From positions 1 to 9,448 of the forward strand of contig CABUCP010000081.1 of the NCBI GenBank assembly GCA_902490055.1: 9,448 nt of DNA, read 5' to 3'. Source of the DNA: an uncultured Klebsiella sp. GTDB lineage: Bacteria; Pseudomonadota; Gammaproteobacteria; Enterobacterales; Enterobacteriaceae. Shown here one piece after another: positions 1 through 7,805 of this stretch. A program made the translations under genes and the position numbers. Position 1 is the first letter of the stretch. Each line of letters opens with the position of its first letter. The notes beneath the pieces are model-generated. The model was not told the origin of the DNA. It saw only the letters and a list, made by a program, of their open reading frames with translations, and made no database searches.

Positions 1-292
1 AACTAATTAAATTTTTTTGCGCCAGCGCTGATATTTTCCCGGCGCTGGCGGTGTTCCTGCCGAAAGGCCTGAATATCGTTAACAAATTGTGGAAAGCTAA
101 TTTCCTCGCTGGCGCGGGATATATTCGCGCAACATTCCTCCCCCCTCGCGCGAACCATTCTCATCGCGTCTCTACGCCAACAGCATGCTACCCGGCATTT
201 TTCAGAAAAATTCACCTCATCTTTGCCGCCTGGCTTCTTTTGCCCGTCACCAACTACGCTTTATGGGTCACTGGTCATCTGAGGTCATCGTT
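1..292. other. Left-edge region with no convincing gene
   Basis: I see no gene I can support here. A minus-strand ORF (215 to 3, GTG start, 70 codons) and a plus-strand ORF (51 to 302) overlap each other. Neither has a recognisable motif. The minus-strand one has GAG directly against its GTG start, which is poor spacing for a ribosome site. A perfect 9-bp inverted repeat (20-28 with 42-50, 13-nt loop) lies at the left edge. It has no T-run after either arm, so it is not a clear terminator. The last 80 bases are presumably the leader and promoter of the VOC-family gene, but I could not find a convincing -35/-10 pair. A small unrecognised protein on the minus strand remains possible. Confidence 0.4.
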
Positions 293-727
293 ATGTCCCT
301 GAGTCCTTATATTGCTTTTAGCGGCAACTGCGCCGCCGCCATCGCCTTCTATCAGCAAGCCTTAGGCGCGCAGCTACTCCATCAAATCACCTACGGCGAA
401 ATGCCGAAAGACGCCCAGGATGCCGAGGATGGCTGCCCCTCCGGCCAGCATCTGGCCGCCGACTGCATCGCCCACGCCAGCCTGCAGGTCGCCGAAAGTA
501 TCCTGATGCTGAGCGATAGCCCCAGTAGCGACATGGAAAGCTATGCTGGCTTTGTTCTCGTGCTTGAACCGAAAGATGTGGACGAAGGCAAACGCTGGTT
601 CAATGCGTTGGCCGATGGCGGGCGCATCGAAATGGCGTGGCAGGAGACCTTCTGGGCCCACGGCTTTGGCAAAGTGGTCGATCGCTTCGGCGTGCCGTGG
701 ATGGTTAACGTCATCAAACAACCCTAA
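293..727 (+). CDS. phnB: VOC/glyoxalase-fold protein PhnB (YjdN)
   Basis: The 144-residue product has the single VOC (glyoxalase/bleomycin-resistance) fold of E. coli PhnB/YjdN, about 147 aa. The start MSLSPYIAFSGNC, the central GEMPKDAQDAEDGCPSG segment and the C-terminal WQETFWAHGFGKVVDRFGVP block are typical of this subfamily. Its biochemical role is unknown. Despite the name, E. coli phnB is not needed for phosphonate use. I chose the ATG at 293 because GAGG lies 8 nt upstream and the family begins there; an ATG-like extension to 185 adds 36 unsupported residues. In E. coli it precedes phnCDE; here it directly precedes the phn promoter and phnF, with no phnA visible inside the window. Confidence 0.93.
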   Translation: MSLSPYIAFSGNCAAAIAFYQQALGAQLLHQITYGEMPKDAQDAEDGCPSGQHLAADCIAHASLQVAESILMLSDSPSSDMESYAGFVLVLEPKDVDEGKRWFNALADGGRIEMAWQETFWAHGFGKVVDRFGVPWMVNVIKQP

Positions 728-738
728 CCTGCTTTACG

Positions 739-755
739 GGGCGGATTCTCCGCCC
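739..755 (+). terminator. Short GC hairpin after phnB, possible weak terminator
   Basis: A perfect 7-bp stem (GGGCGGA at 739-745, TCCGCCC at 749-755) with a 3-nt loop begins 11 nt after the phnB stop. The tail (TGTCATCCTCGTT) is only moderately T-rich, so termination would be inefficient or factor-assisted. The last stem base is also the first base of the PhoB-type array. It could limit read-through from phnB into phnF. Confidence 0.4.
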
Positions 756-816
756 TGTCATCCTCGTTCCATCAACTCTTCATCCTGCGGTCATCATGAC
801 TTAACAGGAATGTAAC
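755..816 (+). promoter_or_regulatory. Pho box array: six tandem PhoB-type 7-mers
   Basis: Six 7-mers follow each other at exact 11-bp spacing (7 + 4 spacer): CTGTCAT (755), GTTCCAT (766), TCTTCAT (777), CGGTCAT (788), ACTTAAC (799) and ATGTAAC (810). PhoB dimers bind pairs of CTGTCAT-like 7-mers with 4-bp spacers, so this fits up to three dimers in tandem. The first four repeats end CAT and the last two end AAC, the more degenerate form. In PhoB promoters the box replaces the -35 element and a -10 follows about 10 nt later; CACGAT at 827-832 is a weak candidate, giving a start near 839. The array lies 68 nt upstream of phnF and should place phnF-P under phosphate-starvation control. Confidence 0.8.
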
Positions 817-884
817 AAAAACGCGTCACGATCGGCCCACGCTCAACGGGGAATCCCGAAGGTGCTTAGTGAGGCTCGATAAAT

Positions 885-1610
885 ATGTACTTATCCAGAC
901 ATCCGACCAGTTACCCAACCCGGTATCAGGAAATTGCCGCCAGGCTTGAACAGGAGCTGCGCCACCACTATCGCTGCGGCGATTACCTACCGGCCGAACA
1001 GCAGTTGGCGGCGCGATTCGAAGTCAACCGCCATACCCTGCGCCGAGCCATCGACCAGCTGGTTGAACGCGGTTGGGTCCAGCGCCGCCAGGGCGTCGGC
1101 GTACTGGTACTGATGCGGCCTATCGACTACCCGCTCAACGCCCAGGCGCGTTTTAGCCAGAATCTACTGGAACAAGGCAGCCACCCGACCAGCGAAAAAT
1201 TGCTGTCAGTGCTGCGCCCGGCCAGCAGCCACGTTGCCGAAGCCTTTGGCATCGCCGAAGGCGAAAACGTCATTCATCTGCGTACCCTGCGCCGGGTCAA
1301 CGGCGTCTCGCTATGTCTGATTGACCACTACTTCGCCGACCTGCGCTTCTGGCCGGCGCTGCAAACCTTTACCCACGGCTCGCTGCACGATCTGCTGCGT
1401 GACCAGCTCGCCATCGAACTGACCCGCGTACGTACCAAAATTAGCGCCCGCCGCGCGCAGGCGAAAGAGAGCAAGCTGCTGGAAATCCCCAATATGGCGC
1501 CGCTGCTGTGCGTACGCACGCTTAATAGCCGCGAAGGCGAATCGGCCACGACGGAGTATTCCGTCAGCCTGACCCGCGCCGACATGATTGAATTCACCAT
1601 GGAGCACTGA
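885..1610 (+). CDS. phnF: GntR/HutC-family transcriptional regulator PhnF
   Basis: This 241-aa protein, equal in length to E. coli PhnF, has an N-terminal winged helix-turn-helix (about residues 10-80, including LAARFEVNRHTLRRAIDQL) and a C-terminal UTRA/UbiC-like effector domain (about 95-236, ending EYSVSLTRADMIEFTME). It is the predicted local regulator of the phn operon. Mycobacterial PhnF is a repressor; the effector of the enteric protein is unknown. The start at 885 has GAGG 10 nt upstream. In E. coli phnF is the fourth gene, after phnCDE; here it is first, directly behind the Pho box. Its stop abuts the phnG start (TGA-ATG), implying translational coupling. Confidence 0.95.
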   Translation: MYLSRHPTSYPTRYQEIAARLEQELRHHYRCGDYLPAEQQLAARFEVNRHTLRRAIDQLVERGWVQRRQGVGVLVLMRPIDYPLNAQARFSQNLLEQGSHPTSEKLLSVLRPASSHVAEAFGIAEGENVIHLRTLRRVNGVSLCLIDHYFADLRFWPALQTFTHGSLHDLLRDQLAIELTRVRTKISARRAQAKESKLLEIPNMAPLLCVRTLNSREGESATTEYSVSLTRADMIEFTMEH

Positions 1611-2063
1611 ATGCACTTCGATACCGCCACCCGCCAGCGCTGGATGTCCGTGCTGGCGCACAGTGAACCGCAGGACCTTCTGGCGCGCATGCAGTCGCTG
1701 CAGCTGGCGCCGCAGTATGAACTGATCCGCGCCCCGGAAACCGGTCTGGTACAGCTACAGGCGCGGATGGGCGGCATTGGCGACCGTTTCTTTGCCGGCG
1801 ACGCCACGCTAACTCGCGCCGCCGTGCGCCTGGCCGACGGCACTCTCGGCTACAGCTGGATTTTAGGCCGTGACCGACCGCACGCCGAGCGCTGCGCGGC
1901 GATCGACGGTCTGCTGCAATCGCCCCACCATTTTCACACCTTAATGGAAACCCTGATTAACCCGCTGGAAGCACAACGCAGCGCGCGCCTCGACGCCCGC
2001 CGCGCCGAAGTCAACGCCAGCCGGGTCGACTTCTTTACTCTGGTTCGCGGAGATAACACATGA
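1611..2063 (+). CDS. phnG: C-P lyase core subunit PhnG
   Basis: The product is 150 aa, the same as E. coli PhnG, and keeps characteristic stretches such as [27 protein letters not shown] and the C-terminal [17 protein letters not shown]. PhnG is a structural subunit of the cytosolic PhnG2H2I2J2 core. With PhnH, PhnI and PhnL it is needed to exchange the adenine of MgATP for the phosphonate, giving a ribose-1-phosphonate 5'-triphosphate. The gene starts immediately after the phnF stop and its own stop overlaps the phnH start (ATGA at 2060-2063). Nothing looks damaged. Confidence 0.96.
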   Translation: MHFDTATRQRWMSVLAHSEPQDLLARMQSLQLAPQYELIRAPETGLVQLQARMGGIGDRFFAGDATLTRAAVRLADGTLGYSWILGRDRPHAERCAAIDGLLQSPHHFHTLMETLINPLEAQRSARLDARRAEVNASRVDFFTLVRGDNT

Positions 2064-2644
2064 CATTACAAACCGCCTTTACCCTACCGGTGCAGGATGC
2101 CCAACACAGTTTTCGCCGCCTGCTGAAAGCGATGAGCGAGCCGGGGGTGATTGTCTCCCTGCAGCAAATCCAGCACGGCTGGCAGCCGCTGAATATCGCC
2201 TCCACCAGCCTGCTGCTGACGCTGGCCGATCACGACACGCCGGTGTGGATGGCCGCCGCGCTGAATAACGATCTCGTCGGGCAGAATTTACGCTTTCATA
2301 CCGGCGCGACGCTGGTCGAACAGCCGCAGCAGGCGATATTCGCCGTCGCCTGCGACACCATCAGCGCCGAACAGCTCAACGTACTTTCCGCCGGTACCCT
2401 GGCCGCGCCGGAAACCGGCGTCACGCTGATAGTTCAACTCCCTAGCCTGAGCGGTGGACGCATGCTGCGCCTGACCGGCGCGGGCATCGCCGAGGAGCGA
2501 ATGATCGCCCCGCAGCTGCCGGACTGCATCATCGACGAATTAACCGAACGCCCGCACCCGTTCCCGCTGGGCATCGACCTGATCCTCACCTGCGGCGAGC
2601 GCCTGCTGGCTATCCCGCGCACCACCCACGTGGAGGTTTGCTAA
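2060..2644 (+). CDS. phnH: C-P lyase core subunit PhnH
   Basis: The 194-aa product equals E. coli PhnH in length and keeps its conserved blocks: the N-terminal [21 protein letters not shown], the central [20 protein letters not shown] (about residues 130-150) and the C-terminal [20 protein letters not shown]. PhnH is a PLP-transferase-like fold without the cofactor. It dimerises in the C-P lyase core and is required for the ATP-dependent formation of the ribosylated phosphonate. It overlaps phnG by 4 nt, and its TAA directly abuts the phnI ATG, so coupling along the operon is tight. Confidence 0.96.
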   Translation: MTLQTAFTLPVQDAQHSFRRLLKAMSEPGVIVSLQQIQHGWQPLNIASTSLLLTLADHDTPVWMAAALNNDLVGQNLRFHTGATLVEQPQQAIFAVACDTISAEQLNVLSAGTLAAPETGVTLIVQLPSLSGGRMLRLTGAGIAEERMIAPQLPDCIIDELTERPHPFPLGIDLILTCGERLLAIPRTTHVEVC

Positions 2645-3709
2645 ATGTACGTAGCCGTCAAAGGCGGCGAGAAGGCGATTGTCGCCGCTCACGCCTTACA
2701 GGAGCAAAAACGACGGGGCGATGGACGGCTTCCCGAACTGAGCGTTGACCAGATTAGCGAGCAGCTCAACCTGGCGGTGGACCGGGTGATGACCGAAGGC
2801 GGCATCGCCGACCGCGAACTGGCGGCGCTGGCGCTCAAACAGGCCAGCGGCGATAACGTCGAAGCGATTTTCCTGCTGCGCGCCTACCGCACCACCCTGC
2901 AGCGGCTGGCGGTCAGCGAACCGATTAACACCGCCGACATGCGCCTCGAGCGCCGGATCTCCGCGGTGTACAAAGATATCCCCGGCGGCCAACTACTGGG
3001 CCCCACTTACGACTACACCCACCGCCTGCTCGATTTTACCCTGCTGGCCAACGGCGAACCGCCGTCACTGCCGAGGACCAATAGTGAAGCCGAACCGATG
3101 CCGCACGTTTTCAATCTGCTGGCGCAGCAGGGACTGGCAAAAGCTGAAGCAGACTGCGGCATGCCGCCTGACGATATCACCCGCACTCCGCCGGTCTATC
3201 CCTGCTCGCGCTCCTCACGCCTGCAACAGCTGGTGCGCGGCGATGAAGGCTATCTGCTGGCGCTGGCCTACTCGACCCAGCGCGGCTATGGTCGCAACCA
3301 CCCGTTTGCCGGCGAAATCCGCAGCGGCTACGTGCAGGTGGAAATCGTGCCGGAAGAGCTGGGCTTTAGCGTCAATATTGGCGAGCTGCTGCTGACCGAA
3401 TGCGAAATGGTCAACGGCTTTGTCAGCCCGCAGGATGAGCCGCCGCACTTCACCCGCGGCTACGGCCTGACGTTTGGCATGAGCGAGCGCAAAGCGATGG
3501 CGATGGCGCTGGTTGACCGCGCGCTTCAGGCGCCGGAATACGACGAAGAGATAAGCGGACCGGCCCAGGATGAAGAGTTCGTGCTGGCGCATGCCGATAA
3601 CGTCGAAGCCGCCGGCTTCGTCTCACATTTAAAACTGCCGCACTATGTCGATTTCCAGGCCGAACTGGCGCTGTTGAAACGCCTGCAACGGGAGAACGAA
3701 CGTGGCTAA
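2645..3709 (+). CDS. phnI: C-P lyase nucleosidase subunit PhnI
   Basis: At 354 aa it matches E. coli PhnI in length. Conserved features include the start MYVAVKGGEKAI, ALKQASGDNVEAIFLLRAYRT near residue 85, the YPCSRSSRLQQLVRGDEGYL block near 190-208, STQRGYGRNHPFAGEIRSGY and the C-terminal EEFVLAHADNVEAAGFVSHL. PhnI alone acts as a purine-ribonucleotide nucleosidase; with PhnG, H and L it transfers the phosphonate to C1' of the ribose of ATP, releasing adenine. It starts directly after the phnH stop and overlaps phnJ by 8 nt. No anomaly seen. Confidence 0.96.
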   Translation: MYVAVKGGEKAIVAAHALQEQKRRGDGRLPELSVDQISEQLNLAVDRVMTEGGIADRELAALALKQASGDNVEAIFLLRAYRTTLQRLAVSEPINTADMRLERRISAVYKDIPGGQLLGPTYDYTHRLLDFTLLANGEPPSLPRTNSEAEPMPHVFNLLAQQGLAKAEADCGMPPDDITRTPPVYPCSRSSRLQQLVRGDEGYLLALAYSTQRGYGRNHPFAGEIRSGYVQVEIVPEELGFSVNIGELLLTECEMVNGFVSPQDEPPHFTRGYGLTFGMSERKAMAMALVDRALQAPEYDEEISGPAQDEEFVLAHADNVEAAGFVSHLKLPHYVDFQAELALLKRLQRENERG

Positions 3710-4550
3710 CCCACTGACTGGCTATAACTTTGCTTATCTCGACGAGCAAACCAAGCGCATGATCCGCCGGGCAATTCTGAAAGCGGTAGCCATTCCCGGT
3801 TATCAGGTGCCGTTCGGCGGCCGCGAAATGCCGATGCCCTACGGCTGGGGCACCGGCGGGATCCAACTGACCGCCAGCGTCATCGGTGAAAACGACGTAT
3901 TGAAGGTCATCGACCAGGGAGCCGATGACACCACCAACGCGGTATCGATCCGCCAGTTCTTTAAGCGCGTCACCGGCGTCGCGACCACCGAGCGCACCGA
4001 AGATGCCACGCTGATCCAAACCCGCCATCGGATCCCGGAAACGCCGCTGGTGGAAGATCAGATCCTGATCTATCAGGTGCCGATCCCGGAGCCGCTACGC
4101 TTTATCGAGCCGCGCGAAACCGAAACCCGCACCATGCACGCACTGGAAGAGTACGGTGTGATGCAGGTGAAGCTGTATGAAGATATTGCCCGCTTCGGCC
4201 ATATCGCCACTACCTACGCTTATCCGGTGAAGGTTAACGGTCGCTACGTGATGGACCCCTCGCCGATCCCGAAATTCGATAACCCGAAAATGCACATGAT
4301 GCCGGCCCTGCAGCTGTTCGGCGCCGGGCGTGAAAAGCGCATCTACGCGGTGCCGCCGTATACCGCGGTAGAAAGCCTCGATTTTGACGATCACCCGTTT
4401 AGCGTGCAGGAGTGGGATGAACCCTGTGCGATTTGCGGCTCGCGCCACAGCTACCTCGACGAAGTGGTGTTAGATGACAGCGGCCAGCGGATGTTTGTCT
4501 GCTCCGATACCGACTATTGCCGCCAACAGAGCGAGGCGCAGAAAAAATGA
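3702..4550 (+). CDS. phnJ: Radical SAM C-P lyase PhnJ
   Basis: PhnJ (alpha-D-ribose 1-methylphosphonate 5-phosphate C-P lyase) breaks the C-P bond, releasing methane from methylphosphonate and giving the 1,2-cyclic phosphate. The product is 282 aa, one longer than I recall for E. coli because of an extra residue near position 4-5. Key residues are present one position later: Gly33 (glycyl/thiyl radical relay, Gly32 in E. coli), Cys242, Cys245 and Cys267 (4Fe-4S ligands in DEPCAICG and FVCSD) and Cys273 (the catalytic thiol in DTDYC). I chose the GTG at 3702, with GGAG 7 nt upstream, because the protein then starts MANPLTGYNFAYLDEQ. It overlaps phnI by 8 nt and phnK by 4 nt. Confidence 0.96.
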   Translation: MANPLTGYNFAYLDEQTKRMIRRAILKAVAIPGYQVPFGGREMPMPYGWGTGGIQLTASVIGENDVLKVIDQGADDTTNAVSIRQFFKRVTGVATTERTEDATLIQTRHRIPETPLVEDQILIYQVPIPEPLRFIEPRETETRTMHALEEYGVMQVKLYEDIARFGHIATTYAYPVKVNGRYVMDPSPIPKFDNPKMHMMPALQLFGAGREKRIYAVPPYTAVESLDFDDHPFSVQEWDEPCAICGSRHSYLDEVVLDDSGQRMFVCSDTDYCRQQSEAQKK

Positions 4551-5298
4551 GCCAGCCGTTACTTGCAGTGAATCACCTGACCCATCTCTACGCGCCGGGA
4601 AAAGGCTTTAGCGATGTCTCCTTCGAACTGTGGTCGGGTGAAGTGCTCGGCATCGTGGGGGAATCCGGTTCCGGTAAAACCACGCTGCTGAAAGCGATTT
4701 CCGCCCGTCTGGCGCCGCAGCAGGGGGAAGTGTTGTATCAGCAGCGCTCGCTGTATGCCATGAGCGAAGCCGAACGCCGCCGCCTGCTGCGCACCGAATG
4801 GGGCGTGGTGCACCAGCACCCGATGGACGGCCTGCGCCGCCAGGTATCGGCGGGGGGCAACATCGGCGAACGCCTGATGGCGACCGCCACTACGGCAACA
4901 TTCGCGCTACCGCCGAGCAGTGGCTGCAGGAAGTGGAGATCCCGCCTTCGCGCATCGACGACCTGCCGACCACCTTTTCCGGCGGCATGCAGCAACGTTT
5001 GCAGATCGCCCGCAACCTCGTGACGCAGCCGAAACTGGTGTTTATGGATGAACCCACCGGCGGACTGGACGTTTCGGTACAGGCGCGCCTGCTCGACCTG
5101 CTGCGCGGGCTGGTGGTGGAGCTGGGCCTGGCGGTGGTGATTGTCACCCACGATCTCGGCGTCGCCCGGCTGTTGGCGAACCGCCTGCTGGTGATGAAGC
5201 AGGGCCAGGTGGTGGAAAGCGGCTTAACCGACCGGGTACTCGACGATCCGCATCACCCTTACACCCAGCTGCTGGTGTCGTCGGTGTTGCAGAACTAA
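4547..5298 (+). pseudogene. phnK: phnK, C-P lyase ATPase subunit, frameshifted
   Basis: PhnK is the ABC-type ATPase that docks on PhnJ in the C-P lyase core. The first 113 codons read normally from the ATG at 4547 (overlapping the phnJ stop): GESGSGKT (Walker A) at residues 38-45 and the Q-loop region WGVVHQHP. After MAT (4877-4885) the frame is lost. The family sequence resumes one frame back at about 4885 as RHYGNIRATAEQW, then FSGGMQQR (signature), LVFMDEPTGGLD (Walker B and D-loop), VIVTHD (H-loop) and the end SSVLQN. E. coli has two more residues (Gly-Ala) at the junction, so the simplest explanation is a net 7-nt loss. Translation as written gives 158 aa, the last 45 foreign, stopping at 5023 without signature or Walker B. 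A sequencing or assembly error is the main alternative. Confidence 0.9.
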
Positions 5299-5311
5299 CC
5301 CTCGATGCCGT

Positions 5312-5391
5312 TCCCGGCGGCGCTGCGCTTGGCCGGGCTACAAATTCAGAGTAGTTATTCGTAGGCCGGGTAAGCGAAGCGCCACCCGGCA
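5312..5391. repeat. Pair of inverted REP elements (BIME) between phnK and phnL
   Basis: Two REP-type palindromic units face each other. Unit 2 (5361-5391) reads GTAGGCCGGG...CACCCGGCA, with a 7-bp stem (5365-5371 with 5384-5390). Unit 1 (5312-5341) is the same type on the minus strand, starting GTAGCCCGGCCAAGCG from 5341 leftward. Their GTAG heads are separated by 19 nt. The layout matches the bacterial interspersed mosaic elements of enterobacteria, which are mobilised by RAYT transposases. It fills most of the only long gap (115 nt) in the operon, so it could stabilise upstream mRNA 3' ends or reduce expression of phnL and later genes. Confidence 0.88.
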
Positions 5392-5413
5392 CCCCAATCC
5401 CGCGAGGGCTAAA

Positions 5414-6094
5414 ATGATCCGCGTTGAAAATATCCATAAAACCTTTGTTCTGCACCAACAGCACGGCGTGCGCCTGCCGGTGCTTGCCGACGCCTCGCTC
5501 ACCGTTAACGCCGGGGAATGCGTAGTGCTACACGGCCATTCCGGCAGCGGTAAATCGACCCTGCTGCGATCGCTATACGCCAATTATTTGCCGGATACCG
5601 GCCATATTCATATCCGCCACGGCGACGAATGGGTGGATCTGGTCACCGCCACGCCGCGTAAGGTACTGGAAGTGCGTAAAACCACCATCGGCTGGGTGAG
5701 CCAGTTTCTGCGGGTGATCCCGCGGATCTCGGCGCTGGAGGTGGTCATGCAGCCGCTGCTCGACCTCGGCCAGCCGCGCGAAGAGAGCGCCGCTAAGGCA
5801 GTCCGTCTGCTCACCCATCTCAACGTGCCCGAACGCCTGTGGCACCTCGCGCCGTCGACGTTCTCCGGCGGCGAACAGCAGCGCGTCAACATCGCCCGCG
5901 GCTTTGCGGTCGACTATCCAATTTTGCTCCTGGATGAGCCCACCGCCTCGCTGGATGCCAAAAACAGCGCCGCGGTAGTGGCGCTGATCCAGCAGGCCAA
6001 AGCGCGCGGCGCGGCCATCGTCGGCATTTTCCATGATGAAGCGGTACGCCGCCAGGTTGCCGACCGCCTGCACCCAATGGGTATCACAGTATGA
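5414..6094 (+). CDS. phnL: C-P lyase ABC-type ATPase subunit PhnL
   Basis: The 226-aa product equals E. coli PhnL in length and is an intact ABC ATPase: Walker A GHSGSGKS (residues 41-48), Q-loop Gln97 in WVSQFLR, signature FSGGEQQR (150-157), Walker B ILLLDEP (170-176), D-loop SLD (179-181) and H-loop His207 in IFHDE. PhnL has no membrane partner. It is needed with PhnGHI for the first step and in structures dimerises with PhnK on the core, so the broken phnK would remove its partner. GAGGG lies 5 nt before the ATG, giving it its own ribosome site after the REP pair. It overlaps phnM by 4 nt (ATGA at 6091). Confidence 0.96.
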   Translation: MIRVENIHKTFVLHQQHGVRLPVLADASLTVNAGECVVLHGHSGSGKSTLLRSLYANYLPDTGHIHIRHGDEWVDLVTATPRKVLEVRKTTIGWVSQFLRVIPRISALEVVMQPLLDLGQPREESAAKAVRLLTHLNVPERLWHLAPSTFSGGEQQRVNIARGFAVDYPILLLDEPTASLDAKNSAAVVALIQQAKARGAAIVGIFHDEAVRRQVADRLHPMGITV

Positions 6095-7227
6095 TAATCA
6101 ATAACGTAAAGCTGGTACTGGAAGACGAAACTATCGACGGTTCGCTGGAAGTGCGGGATGGGAAGATTTACGCCTTCGCCGAAAGCCAGAGTCGACTGCC
6201 AGCCGCCCTCGATGGCGAAGGCGGCTGGCTGCTGCCGGGGCTTATCGAATTGCATACCGATAATCTGGATAAATTCTTCACCCCGCGGCCAAAAGTGGAC
6301 TGGCCGGCGCACTCGGCGATGAGCAGCCACGATGCTTTAATGGTCGCCAGCGGCATCACTACCGTCCTCGACGCCGTGGCGATCGGCGACGTACGCGACG
6401 GCGGCGACCGCCTTGAGAATCTGGAAAAGATGATCAACGCGGTGGAAGAGACGCAAAAACGCGGCCTCAACCGCGCCGAGCACCGTCTGCATCTGCGCTG
6501 CGAACTGCCGCACCACACCACCCTGCCGCTATTTGAAAAGCTGGTCGGCCGCGAGCCGGTCACTCTGGTGTCATTAATGGACCATTCGCCGGGTCAACGC
6601 CAGTTTGCCAACCGCGAAAAATACCGAGAGTACTATCAGGGTAAATATCAGCTCAGTGGCGAACAAATGTTACGCTTTGAAGAGGAGCAGATAGCGCTGG
6701 CGGCAACCTGGTCACAAGCCAACCGCCAGTCGATTGCCGCCATCTGCCGGGAACGTCAAATCGCCCTCGCCAGCCACGATGACGCCACCCATGAACATGT
6801 TGCCGAATCGCACCAGCTTGGCAGCGTGATCGCCGAATTTCCCACCACGCTGGCCGCTGCGCAGGCTTCGCGTCAGCATGGGATGAACGTGCTGATGGGC
6901 GCGCCGAATATCGTGCGCGGCGGCTCGCACTCCGGCAACATCGCCGCACATCAACTCGCTGCCAGCGGGCTGTTGGATATTCTCTCTTCCGACTACTACC
7001 CCGCCAGCCTGCTTGATGCCGCGTTCCGCATCGCCGATAGCGACAACAACGCTTTCACGCTGGCGCAGGCTGTCCGTCTGGTCAGCAAACATCCGGCGCA
7101 GGCGCTGGGTCTCAACGATCGCGGTGTCATCGCCGAAGGCAAACGCGCCGATTTGGTACTGGCGCACCGCCGCGGCGAGCATGTCCATATCGACCACGTC
7201 TGGCGCCAGGGTAAGAGGGTCTTTTAA
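6091..7227 (+). CDS. phnM: RPnTP diphosphatase PhnM
   Basis: PhnM hydrolyses alpha-D-ribose 1-methylphosphonate 5-triphosphate to the 5-phosphate plus pyrophosphate, preparing the substrate of PhnJ. The 378-aa length equals that of E. coli. It is an amidohydrolase-superfamily TIM barrel: the strand-1 metal motif appears as His55-Thr-Asp57 in [12 protein letters not shown], and later blocks include [40 protein letters not shown] and [13 protein letters not shown], with a C-terminal amidohydrolase tail [17 protein letters not shown]. The start overlaps the phnL stop and its TAA shares one base with the phnN ATG (TAATG at 7225-7229). No anomaly seen. Confidence 0.96.
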   Translation: MIINNVKLVLEDETIDGSLEVRDGKIYAFAESQSRLPAALDGEGGWLLPGLIELHTDNLDKFFTPRPKVDWPAHSAMSSHDALMVASGITTVLDAVAIGDVRDGGDRLENLEKMINAVEETQKRGLNRAEHRLHLRCELPHHTTLPLFEKLVGREPVTLVSLMDHSPGQRQFANREKYREYYQGKYQLSGEQMLRFEEEQIALAATWSQANRQSIAAICRERQIALASHDDATHEHVAESHQLGSVIAEFPTTLAAAQASRQHGMNVLMGAPNIVRGGSHSGNIAAHQLAASGLLDILSSDYYPASLLDAAFRIADSDNNAFTLAQAVRLVSKHPAQALGLNDRGVIAEGKRADLVLAHRRGEHVHIDHVWRQGKRVF

Positions 7228-7790
7228 TGCCGGGAAAATTGATTTGGCTGGTCGGCCCGTCCGGGTCGGGAAAAGATAGTCTGCTGGCCGAGCTGCGCCA
7301 GCGCGAACACCCGCAGCTACTGGTGGCGCATCGCTATATCACCCGCCCGCATCAGGCGGGCTGCGAGAACCATATTGCGCTCAGCGAACATGAGTTTTTT
7401 ACTCGCGCCGAGCGTAATCTTTTCGCTCTCAGCTGGCATGCCAACAATAATTACTATGGCGTCGGCGTGGAGATCGACCTCTGGCTGCATGCCGGTTTTG
7501 ACGTCGTCGCCAACGGCTCGCGCGCGCATCTGGCACAGGCGCGGGAGCGCTACGACGACGTGCTGGTGCCGATTTGCCTCGAAGTCTCCCCGCCGGTGCT
7601 GCGCCAGCGGCTGGAGCAGCGCGGCCGGGAAAATGCCGTGGAAATCGCCCAGCGTCTGGATCGCGCTGCGCGCTATAAGCCAGCCAATTGCCTGACGTTG
7701 AATAACGATGGCAGCCTCGGGCAATCGGCTGAGAGTTTCTTCCGCCTGCTGCGCCAACACGCCGCGCGCGAAGAAAACCAGCATGCCTGA
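7227..7790 (+). CDS. phnN: Ribose 1,5-bisphosphate phosphokinase PhnN
   Basis: PhnN phosphorylates ribose 1,5-bisphosphate with ATP to PRPP, the last step of the C-P lyase pathway, feeding nucleotide, histidine and NAD synthesis. The 187-aa product resembles guanylate kinases: P-loop GPSGSGKD (residues 10-17), HRYITRP (guanylate-kinase-like), [15 protein letters not shown] near 66-80, and the arginine-rich [11 protein letters not shown] lid. The ATG shares one base with the phnM stop. The C-terminus ends at His-Ala-stop, whereas the E. coli protein (from memory) runs two residues further and overlaps phnO. phnO is missing here, so the end of this gene may have been trimmed by the same event. 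Confidence 0.95.
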   Translation: MPGKLIWLVGPSGSGKDSLLAELRQREHPQLLVAHRYITRPHQAGCENHIALSEHEFFTRAERNLFALSWHANNNYYGVGVEIDLWLHAGFDVVANGSRAHLAQARERYDDVLVPICLEVSPPVLRQRLEQRGRENAVEIAQRLDRAARYKPANCLTLNNDGSLGQSAESFFRLLRQHAAREENQHA

Positions 7791-7805
7791 AAGTGAGGGA
7801 ATTCG

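Noticed and set aside
20..50. 9-bp inverted repeat as an intrinsic terminator
   Set aside because: On neither strand is the stem followed by a T-run; the T tract lies before it on + and reads as A on the minus strand.
3..215. 70-codon minus-strand ORF at the left edge
   Set aside because: GTG start with a badly spaced GAG, no recognisable domain and overlap with an equally weak plus-strand ORF; not enough to call a gene.
266..287. Three GGTCA direct repeats just before phnB, considered as a Pho box
   Set aside because: Spacing is 7 and 10 bp, not the 11-bp period of PhoB sites, and one copy overlaps the ribosome-binding region.
847..858. CGGG-gaat-CCCG inverted repeat before phnF as a PhnF operator
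   Set aside because: Only 4-bp arms and no match to a HutC-family operator that I can defend.
4870..4890. Programmed -1 frameshifting to make full PhnK
   Set aside because: No slippery heptamer at the junction, and the re-read product would still lack two conserved residues.
4798..5298. Separate gene encoding the C-terminal half of PhnK
   Set aside because: Its ATG has no Shine-Dalgarno and the first part is out-of-frame PhnK sequence; family similarity only starts at about 4885, so it is the second half of the frameshifted phnK.
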